In this document: positions 1 to 10,474 of the stretch, piece by piece
How the letters are laid out: every line of letters begins with the position of its first letter
Numbering within the stretch: position 1 is the stretch's first letter
Program-made: the position numbers and the translations under genes
Source of the DNA: Chromera velia
Taxonomy: Eukaryota > Sar > Chromeraceae
DNA: 40,362 nucleotides
Reading direction: 5' to 3'
NCBI GenBank assembly: GCA_018398765.1
Contig: JAHBMJ010002129.1
Span: forward strand, 63,593 to 103,954
Notes under the pieces: generated by a model
Seen by the model: only the letters and a program-made list of their open reading frames with translations
What the model was told of the DNA's origin: nothing
Databases searched by the model: none

Positions 1-937
1 AACAGTTACTGAAAAAAAGTTTAATGTTGCTAGCAACTTGAATGTTATTGAATGCGTTGTTTAGCTAGGTGTTAAATGTATATAAATGTATACAATATAT
101 ACCTATCACTATCACTCCCAAAAACATCTTGTTTATCCATTATACATTCAAACAACACCTTCAACAACACTATATTTTTTTTTTTAATTGTTCAATGTTG
201 TATATGTAAGCTTCTCAGCCTATATGTGTACCTATGTCTAGACCTACGTGCAGCTAGAGTAGTACTAGTATAAATTGATTCAAAGAATTCAGCCATTCAG
301 AAACGTAAAAAACAAATATAATTTAATATGCTAAAATTCGATCATACATGGAATTATTATAATTCAAATAGTAATTCAATAATCAGGATCCTAGTCAACA
401 TCCCTAGAGGCGGCTTGCCATCTTTAACTATCTTTAACTAATTAACTCAAATCAAAAAAATCAGTCAAAAATCAATCATGCATATCGGAAATGGTTTAAT
501 ATTGGCACACCACACCGCGCAGAAGAAGTCAATACTGGAATTTAAGAATATGACATGCAGGAGATGATCGATGACTTGGTCGATGCCCGGCATTGCCTGG
601 ATGCCGTGCGAAGGTGCGAACGTAGGAACCTAGGTAGGAACGTTGGTTTCAAAGTTGTCTTTACTATTACTCTTTAAACGACAGATTGGAGGCAACACAA
701 GAAAGAAGAGAACAAGAAGGAGAATAATGAATGAAAGGGAGAGACGAATAGAACAAACAACGGAGAACAGAACAAAACAGGGAGAAAGAAAGAAGCTTCG
801 CTCCCCCCGTGATGCAGCACTTCACTTCCCTCTGTTTCCTTTTCTTGTTCGTTAAGTATTCTTCTCTAGCCCTCTTCCTTCGCTCTCTCAAATCCTCCAA
901 CTTCCTCCGTTTCATGTCCACCACTCAACTCTTGCTC
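1..937. other. AT-rich intergenic region, then 3' flank of the thioredoxin-like gene
   Basis: The first 500 bases are strongly AT-rich, with T and A runs and scattered TGTTG or CAACA words. From about 640 the composition rises to the level of the genes and becomes purine-rich on this strand. I see no open frame with coding character. The only ORFs are short and of low complexity. The stretch from about 640 to 937 probably holds the 3' untranslated region of the minus-strand gene that ends at 938. Confidence 0.5.
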
Positions 938-1576
938 TCAAGTGACCTTCTCTATTGCATCTTTCAGGTCATTGATCTTGCTGGAGGGGCATCGAATTGT
1001 TTCTTCTGGACCGTCTGGAGATTTCCAAATCTGCGCCACAGGCAGAGTCTTCACCCCACTCTCCCTTGCAAAGGAAGAGTTTGAATCGAAATCCATTTCC
1101 ACAAACAACACGGGAGCCTCCTTTGACACAAATTCCTCGGCAATCTTCTCAAATAAGGGACGCTGCTGCTTACACGAACGACACCACACCGCCCAGTAGC
1201 GAACGACCACGGTCTTTCCAGGATTTTCCTCAATCAAATCAAAAAGTTCGTCCTCGTCTTCCACAGCCCCCATGAAATCACTGGGAGGCGGGCCACTATA
1301 GTCATCCTGCTCCATACACAAAACCGTTGCACTCGTCCGCCCGTGCCCCTGGCGCCCCAAAGAGACGGAAGAATCACCCCCGACCTCATCTGGCAATGCA
1401 CCCACCCGTGCCGGCCCCCATCCCTCCAAGCGGGAGAGACTCCGACCATAGAGAGAGAAAGCGAAGCACCTTCGTGGAAGAACCGTTCCGGAAAGGGAAA
1501 GAAGAACTACCAGAAGGAAGGGAGACAAGGAGACGGGAAGAAGGCGGAGACGGTAAGTCCCTTGCCTCTTCGCCAT
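938..1576 (-). CDS. Thioredoxin-like protein with bipartite (complex plastid) leader
   Basis: The single exon encodes 212 residues from the ATG at 1576; the open frame extends a few codons upstream but without an ATG. Residues about 10-40 form a hydrophobic signal peptide ending in CFAF, followed by a Ser/Arg-rich stretch. That is the signal-plus-transit layout of proteins sent to red-type complex plastids, where Phe follows the cleavage site. The C-terminal 110 residues read as a thioredoxin fold: strand VVVRYWAVWC, active site WCRSCKQQRP, strand PVLFVEMDFD, then VKTLPVAQIW with the cis-Pro position kept. The active site is CRSC instead of the classical CGPC, so the redox potential or partner choice may differ. 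Both cysteines are present, so disulfide exchange is chemically possible. Assignment to thioredoxin-like is from these motifs; the plastid location is inference. A mitochondrial or secretory target is the main alternative. Confidence 0.8.
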   Translation of the reverse strand: MAKRQGTYRLRLLPVSLSPFLLVVLLSLSGTVLPRRCFAFSLYGRSLSRLEGWGPARVGALPDEVGGDSSVSLGRQGHGRTSATVLCMEQDDYSGPPPSDFMGAVEDEDELFDLIEENPGKTVVVRYWAVWCRSCKQQRPLFEKIAEEFVSKEAPVLFVEMDFDSNSSFARESGVKTLPVAQIWKSPDGPEETIRCPSSKINDLKDAIEKVT

Positions 1577-2932
1577 TTTTTCTCTTTGTCTCCACACACC
1601 TGGAACTATTTGCCAGCTGACGTGGTACTAATTCTTTGTATCTGACAATTTTCTCCTCTTTCTACACGTCGGAAAGGTCGGGCTCGGAGAAGTAGGGTGA
1701 AACGACAGTCTGTACCTGACTAAGAGGAGAGACGAGACGACACTCTGCTCGAACAGGGAGAGACAGGAAGAGCTGGATGCGAAAGGAAGAGGCACCCGGA
1801 GTGACGGACCAATGCACATGCAGGACACTTTTCTTTCAGTGACAGGACCATGTGTACCGGTGGTAGGAGGATTGTAAGCCTTTATATATATAGCTGCCAG
1901 GCTTGTGATCAGAAGTGTGCTGGCACATACAGGCCCGCGGGCCGTACGCCGGGCCCCGGACCGGGACCGGCCTCATGATGCATCAAATGGGCCCGCGCGG
2001 CCGGGTGCATGCATGCGAATCTCGACAAAACATTGCCTGACCTTACTTCCCAAATTCCCAAGCAACTTAATTGAGTCAGACCCTCAACTGAATCCCTGCC
2101 GCACTCTACTTTGGATACTTCGGGGTTTCAAATCTGCGTATGAGCACTTGAGATGCCACTCATCTCCCTTTGAAGTCTCCGAGAGCGGCCGGTCCCAAGC
2201 CCCATTCAGATGTCTGTACAGCCCCTGACTCCTGCTTGAAAATGGTCGAGCGTATTTTGTACAGCGTTTCCGTGTCTAAACGGTTTCAGGTACTGGGCGC
2301 GAAACAAACCGAAGAAGCCTTTTGTTGACCTTGTCAGCAGCAAAACTGTCGATCAATTTCTTTGTAGAACGCACCTCCACTGCGCATCGCAAAAACCGAG
2401 CCCAGCAATCAACCTTCTCTTTCGCTACCGCTCTACATACCAGTTCACCGGAGTGTTCTCCCTCGTGCCCTGAGCCGCGGACACCATGCAGTTTCAGACT
2501 TTTCTGCTCGTTTTAAGTCGGGAAAAGTGACTTTATCTGCCTGCCAGCCCGCCTTCCTGCCTGTCTGTCTTTCAATCTGTCATCAGCACTTCTAGAGTCG
2601 AAGCGCAGAGAGAGGGGAATTCAGAGAGACTCGCGGTAGCATACCAAGCGTGCGTGGCACAAAGCGTGAATTTGAAGCCCAACACGACAATCAATTTACA
2701 ATCCTTCTTTCAGCCAATCCTGAAGCCACCGAGGAGAGACAGTAGAAGCAGAAGCAGAAGTTAAAGTAGAAGAAGAGACTGACTGATCAAGTCGCTCGCT
2801 CCCCGGTGACCCCCAGGCAGCCTCTAAATTCTCCGAAAACAGCAAAGTAGCCTCAAACAGGAAGGAAGAGCAAGGGCCTGCCTGCCTGCCTGCCCATCAT
2901 CAACCAGACTGATCGTGCCAGCAGCCCTATAC
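1577..2932. other. Intergenic region with TATA-like run and GC palindromes
   Basis: This stretch holds the upstream flank of the thioredoxin-like gene. A TATATATA run lies at 1883-1892 and a dense GC block at about 1930-2010 contains the perfect palindrome GGCCCGCGGGCC and, at 2006-2013, a TGCATGCA site. The remainder is unremarkable mixed sequence with a short GCAGAA repeat near 2750 and CTGC repeats near 2880. Open frames here are short, lack ATG starts and show no recognisable domain. Confidence 0.4.
1881..1893. promoter_or_regulatory. TATA-like element
   Basis: A run reading TATATATAAAG on the minus strand lies about 310 bases upstream of the thioredoxin-like start at 1576. It could serve that gene or a plus-strand transcript. 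This rests on sequence match alone, and TA runs are common in the AT-rich parts of the window. Confidence 0.2.
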
Positions 2933-4147
2933 ATGAAGGGTGTGTGGGGTGAGAGTAGCGGTTTGAAGGCAAGGGGCCCGACGGGATGCGCTGAGGAAGA
3001 CCAAAGGAGCCCCTTGCTAGCACAGAGAGGACCCGGGAGAGGAAGTGAAGGAGGAAGAAAGCCAAAAAAGAGGGAGAAGGAGAGACCGCCCATTCGTCCT
3101 CTCACGTTTCGAATCCAGGAACTCACCTCTAAGACCCCCGTCTACACTGAAGACTTCGCCTTCTGGCGAGTTAAAAAACCCCATGTCTACAGCACAATTC
3201 CCCTCCCCCCGCTTCCCCCACTACCCTCATCGCCACAGACAAGGAGACGGCTGCGACCTGACAGTCCCGCCTTCACGGACTCCTCCACAGATACCGATAG
3301 AGACATCAACAGCGCAGATTCTAGAGGCCCAAAGAAAAGGAGCATCAACAAACATCGACAAAGCACTTTGATGGTCCGAATGCTCCGCCCTCCCGTTGAA
3401 GCAAACGGCCGCCCCCGTCCTCTTCTACGACAGTACCGCCGCCGTCGACCCTTGTCTTCAACTGTCTGCGAGCTGCCCCTTGCCACCCGTCTCGGAGTCC
3501 GTCTCCGCTCCCCTGCGCCCTTCCAGCTCCACAACGAGGGACTCTCGACTTCCCCTCCCCCCCCGCGTGTGCCTGATCGGGATCCTATCTCGGCCACGGC
3601 TCTGCGGAGTCCCTCCAGGGGAAGGTGGGAGAGAGAGTGCCGGAGGGCCCATGGAGCTGCAAAGAATTTGTGCGAGGACCTCATGAAAGACCGGCAACTC
3701 AGAGAACAAGAAAAGGACGCAGAAACTGAAAGGAGGCTCATAGCAAAATTGTATTACGACGGCAGCCAGCCTCGTGCGCCAACGCCCCCTCCTTTCCCTC
3801 AGCACCCTTTTCTGCTCTACGGGGAAAGGCAGTGGCTGTGCTCGCGCCAAATTGGGAGGAAATCAGATCCGCTGACCGCAAGGCCGAGGGATGTGTGCCA
3901 AGCCCCATGCATGCAGACACGAGGTGGCGGCGCCTCTTCACACAACTGGATGTTTTCTCGAGCGGCTCCGTCAGGAGAGGTGGCACGTCACTGGCCCGCT
4001 TCGCGTGCGGAGGCATCCCTACGGACTGCTGTATCTGAGAGGAAGAGGCTTCACCCTCAGGTTGACTGTGCAGTTCCTGTGCAAGTGCATACGGGCCCCC
4101 GATGGTGGGCAGGGGGCGCGTTACCGGCCCGACCCCCCATTGACTAG
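2933..4147 (+). CDS. Candidate hypothetical protein, Pro/Arg-rich; model uncertain
   Basis: An uninterrupted frame of 404 codons runs from the ATG at 2933 to the stop at 4145. Most of it is Pro, Arg and Ser-rich and has no domain I recognise. The part most like real coding sequence is at about 3655-3770, a charged helix-like segment (LMKDRQLREQEKDAETERR). Immediately downstream, other frames look better than this one. Frame +1 at about 3832-3970 reads NWEEIRSADRKAEG and then RRLFTQLDVFSSGSV, which resembles one EF-hand helix-loop, and another frame continues after 3970. So this may be a multi-exon gene with small introns, a frameshifted relic, or a chance frame in GC-rich DNA. An intron-like CCTTTCCCTCAG tract lies at 3805-3825. 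Minus-strand frames are also open here but look like shadows. Confidence 0.3.
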   Translation: MKGVWGESSGLKARGPTGCAEEDQRSPLLAQRGPGRGSEGGRKPKKREKERPPIRPLTFRIQELTSKTPVYTEDFAFWRVKKPHVYSTIPLPPLPPLPSSPQTRRRLRPDSPAFTDSSTDTDRDINSADSRGPKKRSINKHRQSTLMVRMLRPPVEANGRPRPLLRQYRRRRPLSSTVCELPLATRLGVRLRSPAPFQLHNEGLSTSPPPPRVPDRDPISATALRSPSRGRWERECRRAHGAAKNLCEDLMKDRQLREQEKDAETERRLIAKLYYDGSQPRAPTPPPFPQHPFLLYGERQWLCSRQIGRKSDPLTARPRDVCQAPCMQTRGGGASSHNWMFSRAAPSGEVARHWPASRAEASLRTAVSERKRLHPQVDCAVPVQVHTGPRWWAGGALPARPPID

Positions 4148-5920
4148 CTGTGAATGCTGATCTGCCCATCAATTACTTTCTTTTAGTCTAGCTTTTCTAG
4201 CTTTTAGTAGAATTTTTGCAGTCGCAGCGTTCCAAGAATCTCGCATACATGTGCACTGTGCGGCATATACTGTCTGTGGCATACTCTCAACCTATAGCTC
4301 TCAACTATACCCTACACGGTAATATACAAGCTGGTACAACTATGTAGATTGTCAAATCAATCATTGAACTTGAAAACCGTTGTATTGCAGTAAGAATAAT
4401 AGTAATTAAAAAAAAAGTCACGGTGGGAGTTGACGCCACAAAAAAAAATGGAATACTTATAATTTTTAATTCACATTTACTAAGTTTGCTTAAATGTATC
4501 AAAAAGAGTTTAATAAGCGCAGTTTTTAATAAAATGGTCTACGTCTATCTCAGGCTTGCATGCGTACAGAATTTGAACTTCTAACTAGAGTTGTGACTTC
4601 TTCTACTTCGTTTATTGTATGGAAATTGAGCGGAGGTGTTAAAACCTAGGTTAAAACTAGCTTGGAGTCCAATTTTTTTATACCCAATGCAACGCTAAAT
4701 CTTTTCTAAAATTTTATGAAGAGTTTTAGTGTTTAAAAATAAAAAAAGAAAAAGAAATTAATTTTCAACATTTTCTTTTAATGCTACCATTGCTCACTGC
4801 GGACGGCGCTAGGGAACTATAAATTGTAAAGATTTGTAGAGTTAGCTAAAGAGTTAGAGGCTACTAGTACATTGTGGAGAAGGACGTTTCAAGTTGGGTC
4901 ATTACATGCATTCAAGCGCATTAATCATTCAATTAAGTTCCATCCTAGGTTCCATCGAATCCATCCTACATGACTACGCGACTTAGTCTACGTCTGGTCC
5001 TACGCACATTAAATTCAGGGGAGTCTAAGAAACACGATCATCATGATGATGTCACATGTGCTTCTTTCGTCTTTCACCGCCACCAAAACAACAGCAGCGA
5101 CGTTGCGCTAAGACAGCTAGTGAGGCAGAGACGTGAGCACGTATACAAGGGGACGAAGAGCTCGTGCGTTTGTGCAAGTCAGCGAGCAAGGTTATGAGGG
5201 GTGGCACGCGTGCATGCATGTATGTGGTCGTGTCACCAAGAAGGAAAACAGGCAGGCAGGCAGGCAGGCAGGCAGAGCACGCACATCCACGCAACGCCAC
5301 AACAAAAACGAAACGAAACGGAACGGGCAAAGAATCAGTTGGACAAATCACAGAAACACTCTCTCTCAGAGATTGATTCGAAAACGTCCGCCAGGCCAGC
5401 CGCCGGCCAGGAATGATCACGCATGTATGCAGGATGAATCGACGTCTTGGAACGAACACAGACAGACTGTCGGTTCTTTTCTGCTCTTCCCTCTGAGCAG
5501 TTTTGCTTCTCTGTTGCTCACAAGCCGACTACGCAGACAGACAGACTCTGACAGGCAAACCAACACAGACAGACAGGCAAGCACACAGAAACAGACAAGC
5601 ATCTCCCTGGGGTTTAATTCTTCCATTCATTCATGCGGTCAATCGTTCACGCGCAGTCACTCATTTACGCACATTATGGTATGGTTTTCGCGATCATTCC
5701 ACAAAACACTTTCTGAAGAGGCAAAATTTAAGCAAAAAAAAAAGTTGGAGAAAGCGCTGTGAAAAGTGCACGGATCGGCTCTCTTCCTTTCTCTTCTTTT
5801 CTCCTTCTTTTTCTTCTTCTTCTTCTTCTTCTTCTTCTTCTTCTTCTTCTTCTTCTTCCTCCTCCCGCCTTCCCACTTCCCCCCCAGGCCCCCTGTCTTT
5901 TTTTGTTTCGTTGTTCGTTC
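4148..5920. other. AT-rich island followed by repeat-rich intergenic sequence
   Basis: From about 4150 to 4960 the sequence is AT-rich with A and T runs and no coding frame. From 4970 to 5760 it is of mixed composition with GGCA and ACAG repeats. The long plus-strand frame here starts without ATG and translates to low-complexity Arg/Thr/Gln text, so I do not call it. A TTC repeat closes the region just downstream of the gene that ends at 5921 on the minus strand. Confidence 0.5.
5810..5859. repeat. (TTC)n microsatellite
   Basis: About sixteen uninterrupted TTC units lie 60 bases beyond the stop of the minus-strand membrane-protein gene. On the transcribed strand it reads GAA, so it is probably in that gene's 3' untranslated region or just past it. 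Confidence 0.95.
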
Positions 5921-6763
5921 TCACACACTTTGCGCAGCTTTGAGGGCGGTTGAGATCTCAACACAGAGCTTGATCAACGCAATGGTCGCAGGAATTGCAA
6001 CTGCCCTCTGGGCCCTCCTGAAAATTTTGGTCAGGATTTTGATTACTGGAGTACCTGATGTCTTTTTTTCCAGAGTTTCTTCAATCGTTCTGTGTGCTGC
6101 CAAACTGAGCGAGCAGAGAATACTCGGGTTGATCATGTGCAAAAACTCCTGAAGGGGAAACTTTTGAGTTGAGTAGAAAAGGTATGAAGCCCTGAGGAAG
6201 GTGACAACAGCCTGATAGAAGAACACCTGTCCCGCCCCTTTGAGAGCGAATCCCAATTGACGCACAGCCTCCTCACGGTCTTCTGCATTTGAGGGACTGG
6301 AAGAGGATGACCTTTCCTCTGCTCTCTCCGCAGCGCCCGTCGCCGTCCCCGTTGCAATCTCTTCCCTCTCTTCCCCCGCAGGCCCCACCGCCGTCGACCC
6401 GTACAGAGGTGTTCTGCTCAATGACATCGGTCCACCTGCCCGCCTCTGGGTGGCCGATCGGTGTCTTGGTTGAGAGGCAATCGCGTTGGTCCCCCTATGC
6501 GGGATGTTGTGAAGAAAGTTGGTCCCCCTATGCGGGATGTTGTGAAGAAAGGCAATCGCGTTGGACCCCCTATGCGGGATGTTGTGAAGAAAGGCAATCG
6601 CGTTGGTCCCCCTATGCGGGATGTTGTGAAGAAAGGCAGGAGAGGAGGAGACGGCTGTTGAGAGAAGAGACAGCAGGAGGAAAAGAACAGAAACTCTCCA
6701 ACAGCAAGCTCTCCGAAAGGAACGGGCGAAAAAGGAGAAGAGACAACCCTCAAAAGAACCCAT
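5921..6763 (-). CDS. Membrane-associated protein with repeated leader motif, probably plastid-targeted
   Basis: The single exon encodes 280 residues from the ATG at 6763 (MGSFEGCLF); the open frame extends nine codons further up but without ATG. Residues about 20-45 are a strong hydrophobic signal peptide (VSVLFLLLSLLS) ending SSPA, followed at once by FLHNIPHRG. This block is present four times as FLHNIPHRGTNAIA, the third copy shortened to 11 residues. Then come a basic Ser/Arg segment, an acidic Glu/Ala/Ser linker, and a C-terminal part of about 125 residues with hydrophobic helices (GQVFFYQAVVTFLRASYLF; MINPSILCSLSLAAH; VAIPATIALIKLCVEIS). The leader fits a complex-plastid bipartite signal with Phe at +1. 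I do not recognise the C-terminal family; a plastid membrane protein of the DUF3611 sort is a loose guess only. Confidence 0.7.
   Translation of the reverse strand: MGSFEGCLFSFFARSFRRACCWRVSVLFLLLSLLSTAVSSSPAFLHNIPHRGTNAIAFLHNIPHRGSNAIAFLHNIPHRGTNFLHNIPHRGTNAIASQPRHRSATQRRAGGPMSLSRTPLYGSTAVGPAGEEREEIATGTATGAAERAEERSSSSSPSNAEDREEAVRQLGFALKGAGQVFFYQAVVTFLRASYLFYSTQKFPLQEFLHMINPSILCSLSLAAHRTIEETLEKKTSGTPVIKILTKIFRRAQRAVAIPATIALIKLCVEISTALKAAQSV
6476..6634 (-). repeat. 42-bp in-frame minisatellite inside the leader coding sequence
   Basis: Four tandem copies lie at 6476-6517, 6518-6550, 6551-6592 and 6593-6634. Three are 42 bases and one is 33 bases (nine missing), so every copy keeps the reading frame. 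They are nearly identical; one copy has GGACC where the others have GGTCC, giving Ser for Thr. Confidence 0.97.
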
Positions 6764-7655
6764 GGATTCCTTTATTTCTGGCTGCCGCAAAGTATCGCTG
6801 GATTGGCAGATATATAAGACTTGTTCGCGCTCAATCGTGCAAAGCGCTCAGTCACTCTCTCTGTCTCCTCTTGTCCTCTTCCGTGGTTTGCTGTGACATA
6901 CTGTGACCATTCTTCTGCAGCAGCCACTGATTCGTTGCAATTCAGGTGGATTCAATCCTTATAGTTAAGTGGCAGTCCAGTATCAGCCCAATCGATTTTG
7001 GCGTCTCTATTAGTCTTAGGCGTCACATGCCAGGCGTCTCCGTGCCTGCCGTCTACGCGTGCCACGTCTACACATGCATGCACGAGTTGCACGCGGAAGA
7101 TTGCGGGAGACGGAGGGAGACGGAAAACCGAGATGGCACTCTCGGAGATGCCAGGAGACGGATCACCATTGTCTTGAGGAGACCCGAGAAGCTATATTAA
7201 TATTCATATAGACCGGACTAGACTCATGCTGCACTATATGGCGACCCAAATGCAAATTACCTGATGTGTCAAAGAGCGTTCAAGACCCACCCTAGCCGAC
7301 CCGGAATGAATTTGCATGCAGCCGCTTCCTCGTCCGTGCCAGGGAGAGTCAGACACGCTGCCTCTCGCTCGCTCAATTGAGTGGCGTGCCGATCGAAATC
7401 AGCATGCAGACAGGCCAGCTAGCCCTTTGTTGACCCAAATCTCTCCGCACAGCCAGCGACGAGCTGATTAAGCGTTTGCTCGCACACTTCCGAGCCTTTC
7501 CGTCTACTTGACTGCTCTCGCGTCGTGTTCTTTACACGAGTGAATACAGTCTTACTGGGAAAGCAGTTCCAGACAGTGGAAGTGGCCCCAAGAGCCAAAG
7601 AGAAGTCCGAAGGGATCGGCGACCGTCGTCCCTCTCAGACGGAAAGCATCCGATC
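6764..7655. other. Divergent intergenic region between the membrane protein and the metaxin-like gene
   Basis: About 890 bases separate the two start codons, which face away from each other, so both promoters must lie here. It contains TGCATGCA at 7075-7082 and related GCATGC cores near 7313 and 7403, on the metaxin-like gene's side. No coding exon is evident; the short ORF at 6946-7200 has no recognisable content. Confidence 0.5.
6808..6820 (-). promoter_or_regulatory. Possible TATA box of the repeated-leader gene
   Basis: On the minus strand the sequence reads CTTATATATC about 48 bases upstream of the ATG at 6763. If it works as a TATA box, the 5' untranslated region would be only about 20 bases. 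Position and sequence are the only support. Confidence 0.35.
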
Positions 7656-7706
7656 ATGGCCAGTCAGTAAACTCTCCCTCTCTCTCTTCCCTCGCGCCAC
7701 CCCCAC

Positions 7707-7744
<38 letters not shown>

Positions 7745-7892
7745 CTCTCTCTCCCTCTCTCCTTCTCTCTCCCTCAGTGTGCGTTCGTGTGTGCGTGCGT
7801 GCGTGCGTGCGTGTGTCTGTCTGTCTGTCTGTCTGTGTGACTATCTATCTGTCTAGCGATCTGTCTATCTATCTATCGATGTATCTGTATGT

Positions 7893-7934
<42 letters not shown>

Positions 7935-9497
7935 TATGTGTGTATGTGTGTATGTGTATGTATGTGGGTGTGTGTTCGTGTGTGTGCAGGCCAGGAGAGC
8001 CTGGTACTCCACTCCTTCGAGCCCCGGCTGAAGTTCAGAGGGCTCCGGCACAACGTGTAGGTCCAATTGAATAGAATGGAATTGAATGGAATTGAATTCA
8101 GAGGGGGGACCAGTTGATTGAATTCATTCACTGTCGAAGCAGCTGCTCTGCTGGGCTCTTGCATTCAGAGAGTTCGGCTTCACGTCGTTTTCGTCTGCAG
8201 ACTGACTGAGGAAGGAATTGAAGTCCGGTCAGCATGGATGTTAACTGTCATGATTGCTTGAGCCGTCAAGCTGTCCAGAGCCGTGGACGCAATCGCCTCT
8301 CTGGCCCTCTGTCTGCGTGAGCTCTTCATTCGTCTTTCCTATACCCATGCGAGAAGAGATACAAGTCTTTCTACTCCCTCCCGGTAGAGATCCTTTTTGC
8401 GCCTCTATGTGCACATGTGACGTCCTTACTCCATCCATCTTGCTCATGCTCACCATGCACCGGTCTCCTCCCACCTGCCTTCAGGCCTTTCAGCCCCGCA
8501 GCTCTTGCAATTGAGGTCTGCCTTTTTTCTTTCGTTCTTTTCTGATTTTTGCTTTCAATGGACTTTTTTTTTTCTTGCGCTTTATGTCGGTCTGTGTGTT
8601 TTTCGTTTCAGTTTTTTTTTTTTTCTTTCTTTCTTTCTTTACTTTCTTTCTTTCTTTCTTTCTTTCTTTTTTTCTGTCTGTCTGTCTGCCTGTCTTTGTC
8701 TCTTTCTCTCTTTCTGTCTGTCTGTCCTCCATTCTTTCGTTCTTCCTTCTTTCCTTCCCTGCTTCCTTCTTTCTTTCCTGTTTTCCTGCGATCCCGTTTT
8801 TTCTTTCTTGCTCTTGATTTCTTTCCTTCGTTCCTTCCTCCCTTCCTGCTTTTTTCTTTCTTTCATTTTATCTTTTGGTATGTGTGGCTTCGCGTTTTTT
8901 ACTCCTGTTTTAGTTTTTTCTCCCTGCGCATCTCTGTTTTTCGTGCGTCGCTGTTCCTCTTCTTCTTCTTTTCCCTCCCTCCCGCTTCATTCAAACGGTG
9001 CACGCCACTCATTCGTCGTCCTACGCAGTAACGGTCGTTGTCCTAAAGAGCTCTGATCTCTCTCCTTGTTACCTTCTTCTTCTTCGTATTCTCTTTTCAG
9101 TGTTTTTTCAGTTGTTTTTCATTTCTGCTGCGGAATTGTGATGGGTGCTCAGATGCGAATGTACAGTCATATCCATTGAACACTTGTTTTTTTTTCCGTT
9201 GCTTTTTTCCTTTTTCTTCGAACGATGCTTCTAATCAGAGCTACGCGCTCCTAACCGGACAGAGTGTCAGCGTCGTCTCCGAGAGCTTTCCGTCCTGCGC
9301 AGCCCTTGGTGAACTGCCGGCGACATTTGTTGACCACAAAAGGGTGAGGGTTAGGGCGAGGGGTGTAGAGGCGTACGTATGTGTGTTTGCGAATGAAGGG
9401 TTACTCTCTCTCTCTCTCTCTCGTACTCATTCTGTTGCTCTGTGTATCTGCGTGCGTGCGTGTGTGTGTGTGAGAGAGAGAGTGAGTGAGTGAGTGA

Positions 9498-9543
<46 letters not shown>

Positions 9544-10443
9544 GTGAACGTGTGTGTGTGTGGGGGGNGGGGGGGGGGGGTCCTTGGTCTGTATGTGCGT
9601 GAATGTGTTTGTGTGTATGTGTATGTGGATGCGTGCATTCATGTGCGTGTGTGTGTATTTGTGTGTGGACGACCGAGTTCATGTGTATCTCTGTTGGTGC
9701 TTGTGTGCCTTTGTCTCTGTGTGTTTGATTTCTTTGTTTTATGTTTCGTCTTTCCTTTCTTTCTTCCTGAATGTCGTTCGATCAGGTCGGCGGCTTTGAA
9801 ATCTTCGGGCTGTTGAAGGCGGTCGGTTTCTCTCTCTCTCCCTCTCTCTCTCTCTTTCTTTCTTTCTCGGGTTCTGTCTCTCTCTGGCGCCCGCTCGGAA
9901 AAGGCGCTGTTCGGTGTGAATTGATGATTAGGCACGTGCATGCATGTCTAGATGTCTTCCTCTCTTCGCAGAAGGGGAGAAACTTCAGCCTGACATCCGC
10001 ACTCTCTGTGTGTGTGTATGTGTATGCGTATGTGTGTGTGTATGTGCGTGCGTGTTTGTAGAAGAAAACGGACACCAAAGGTTGAACAAAGAGCAACTAG
10101 AGAAGAGGCAGGGGAGTCGGGGAAAAACCAGAGACGGACGAAAATCAGCAAGAAGAAAACAGGATGTACTGTATAGAGAGGGAGAGAGAGAGAGAGGGAG
10201 GGAGGACAGTCACGGCACAAAGAAACGCGCGAACATTCTTTCAATTTGATTACGTTTCCTTCCTTCCTACCATCCTGCCTGCCTGCCTGCCTGCCATACT
10301 TCCTTCCTCCCTCTTCTCTCTGCTGATCGAATTGCTGCGTGCGTGCAGAGGACCGACCTGGATGCAGAGCGTGCTAGGGAGCAGGGCATGGTTCGTCTCT
10401 CTGTCTCTCTGTTCCTGCACGTGGACAGGGGGGTCTCTATGGG

Positions 10444-10474
<31 letters not shown>

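Noticed and set aside
5133-5762. Plus-strand open frame of about 209 codons
   Set aside because: It starts without ATG, is made of repeat-derived Arg/Gln/Thr text and has no domain; it looks like chance in a stop-poor region.
8505-9056. Long Phe/Ser/Leu-rich open frames in several frames, like a membrane protein
   Set aside because: They are translations of TTTC and TCTG arrays within metaxin-like intron 4; several overlapping frames are open at once, which is a repeat effect.
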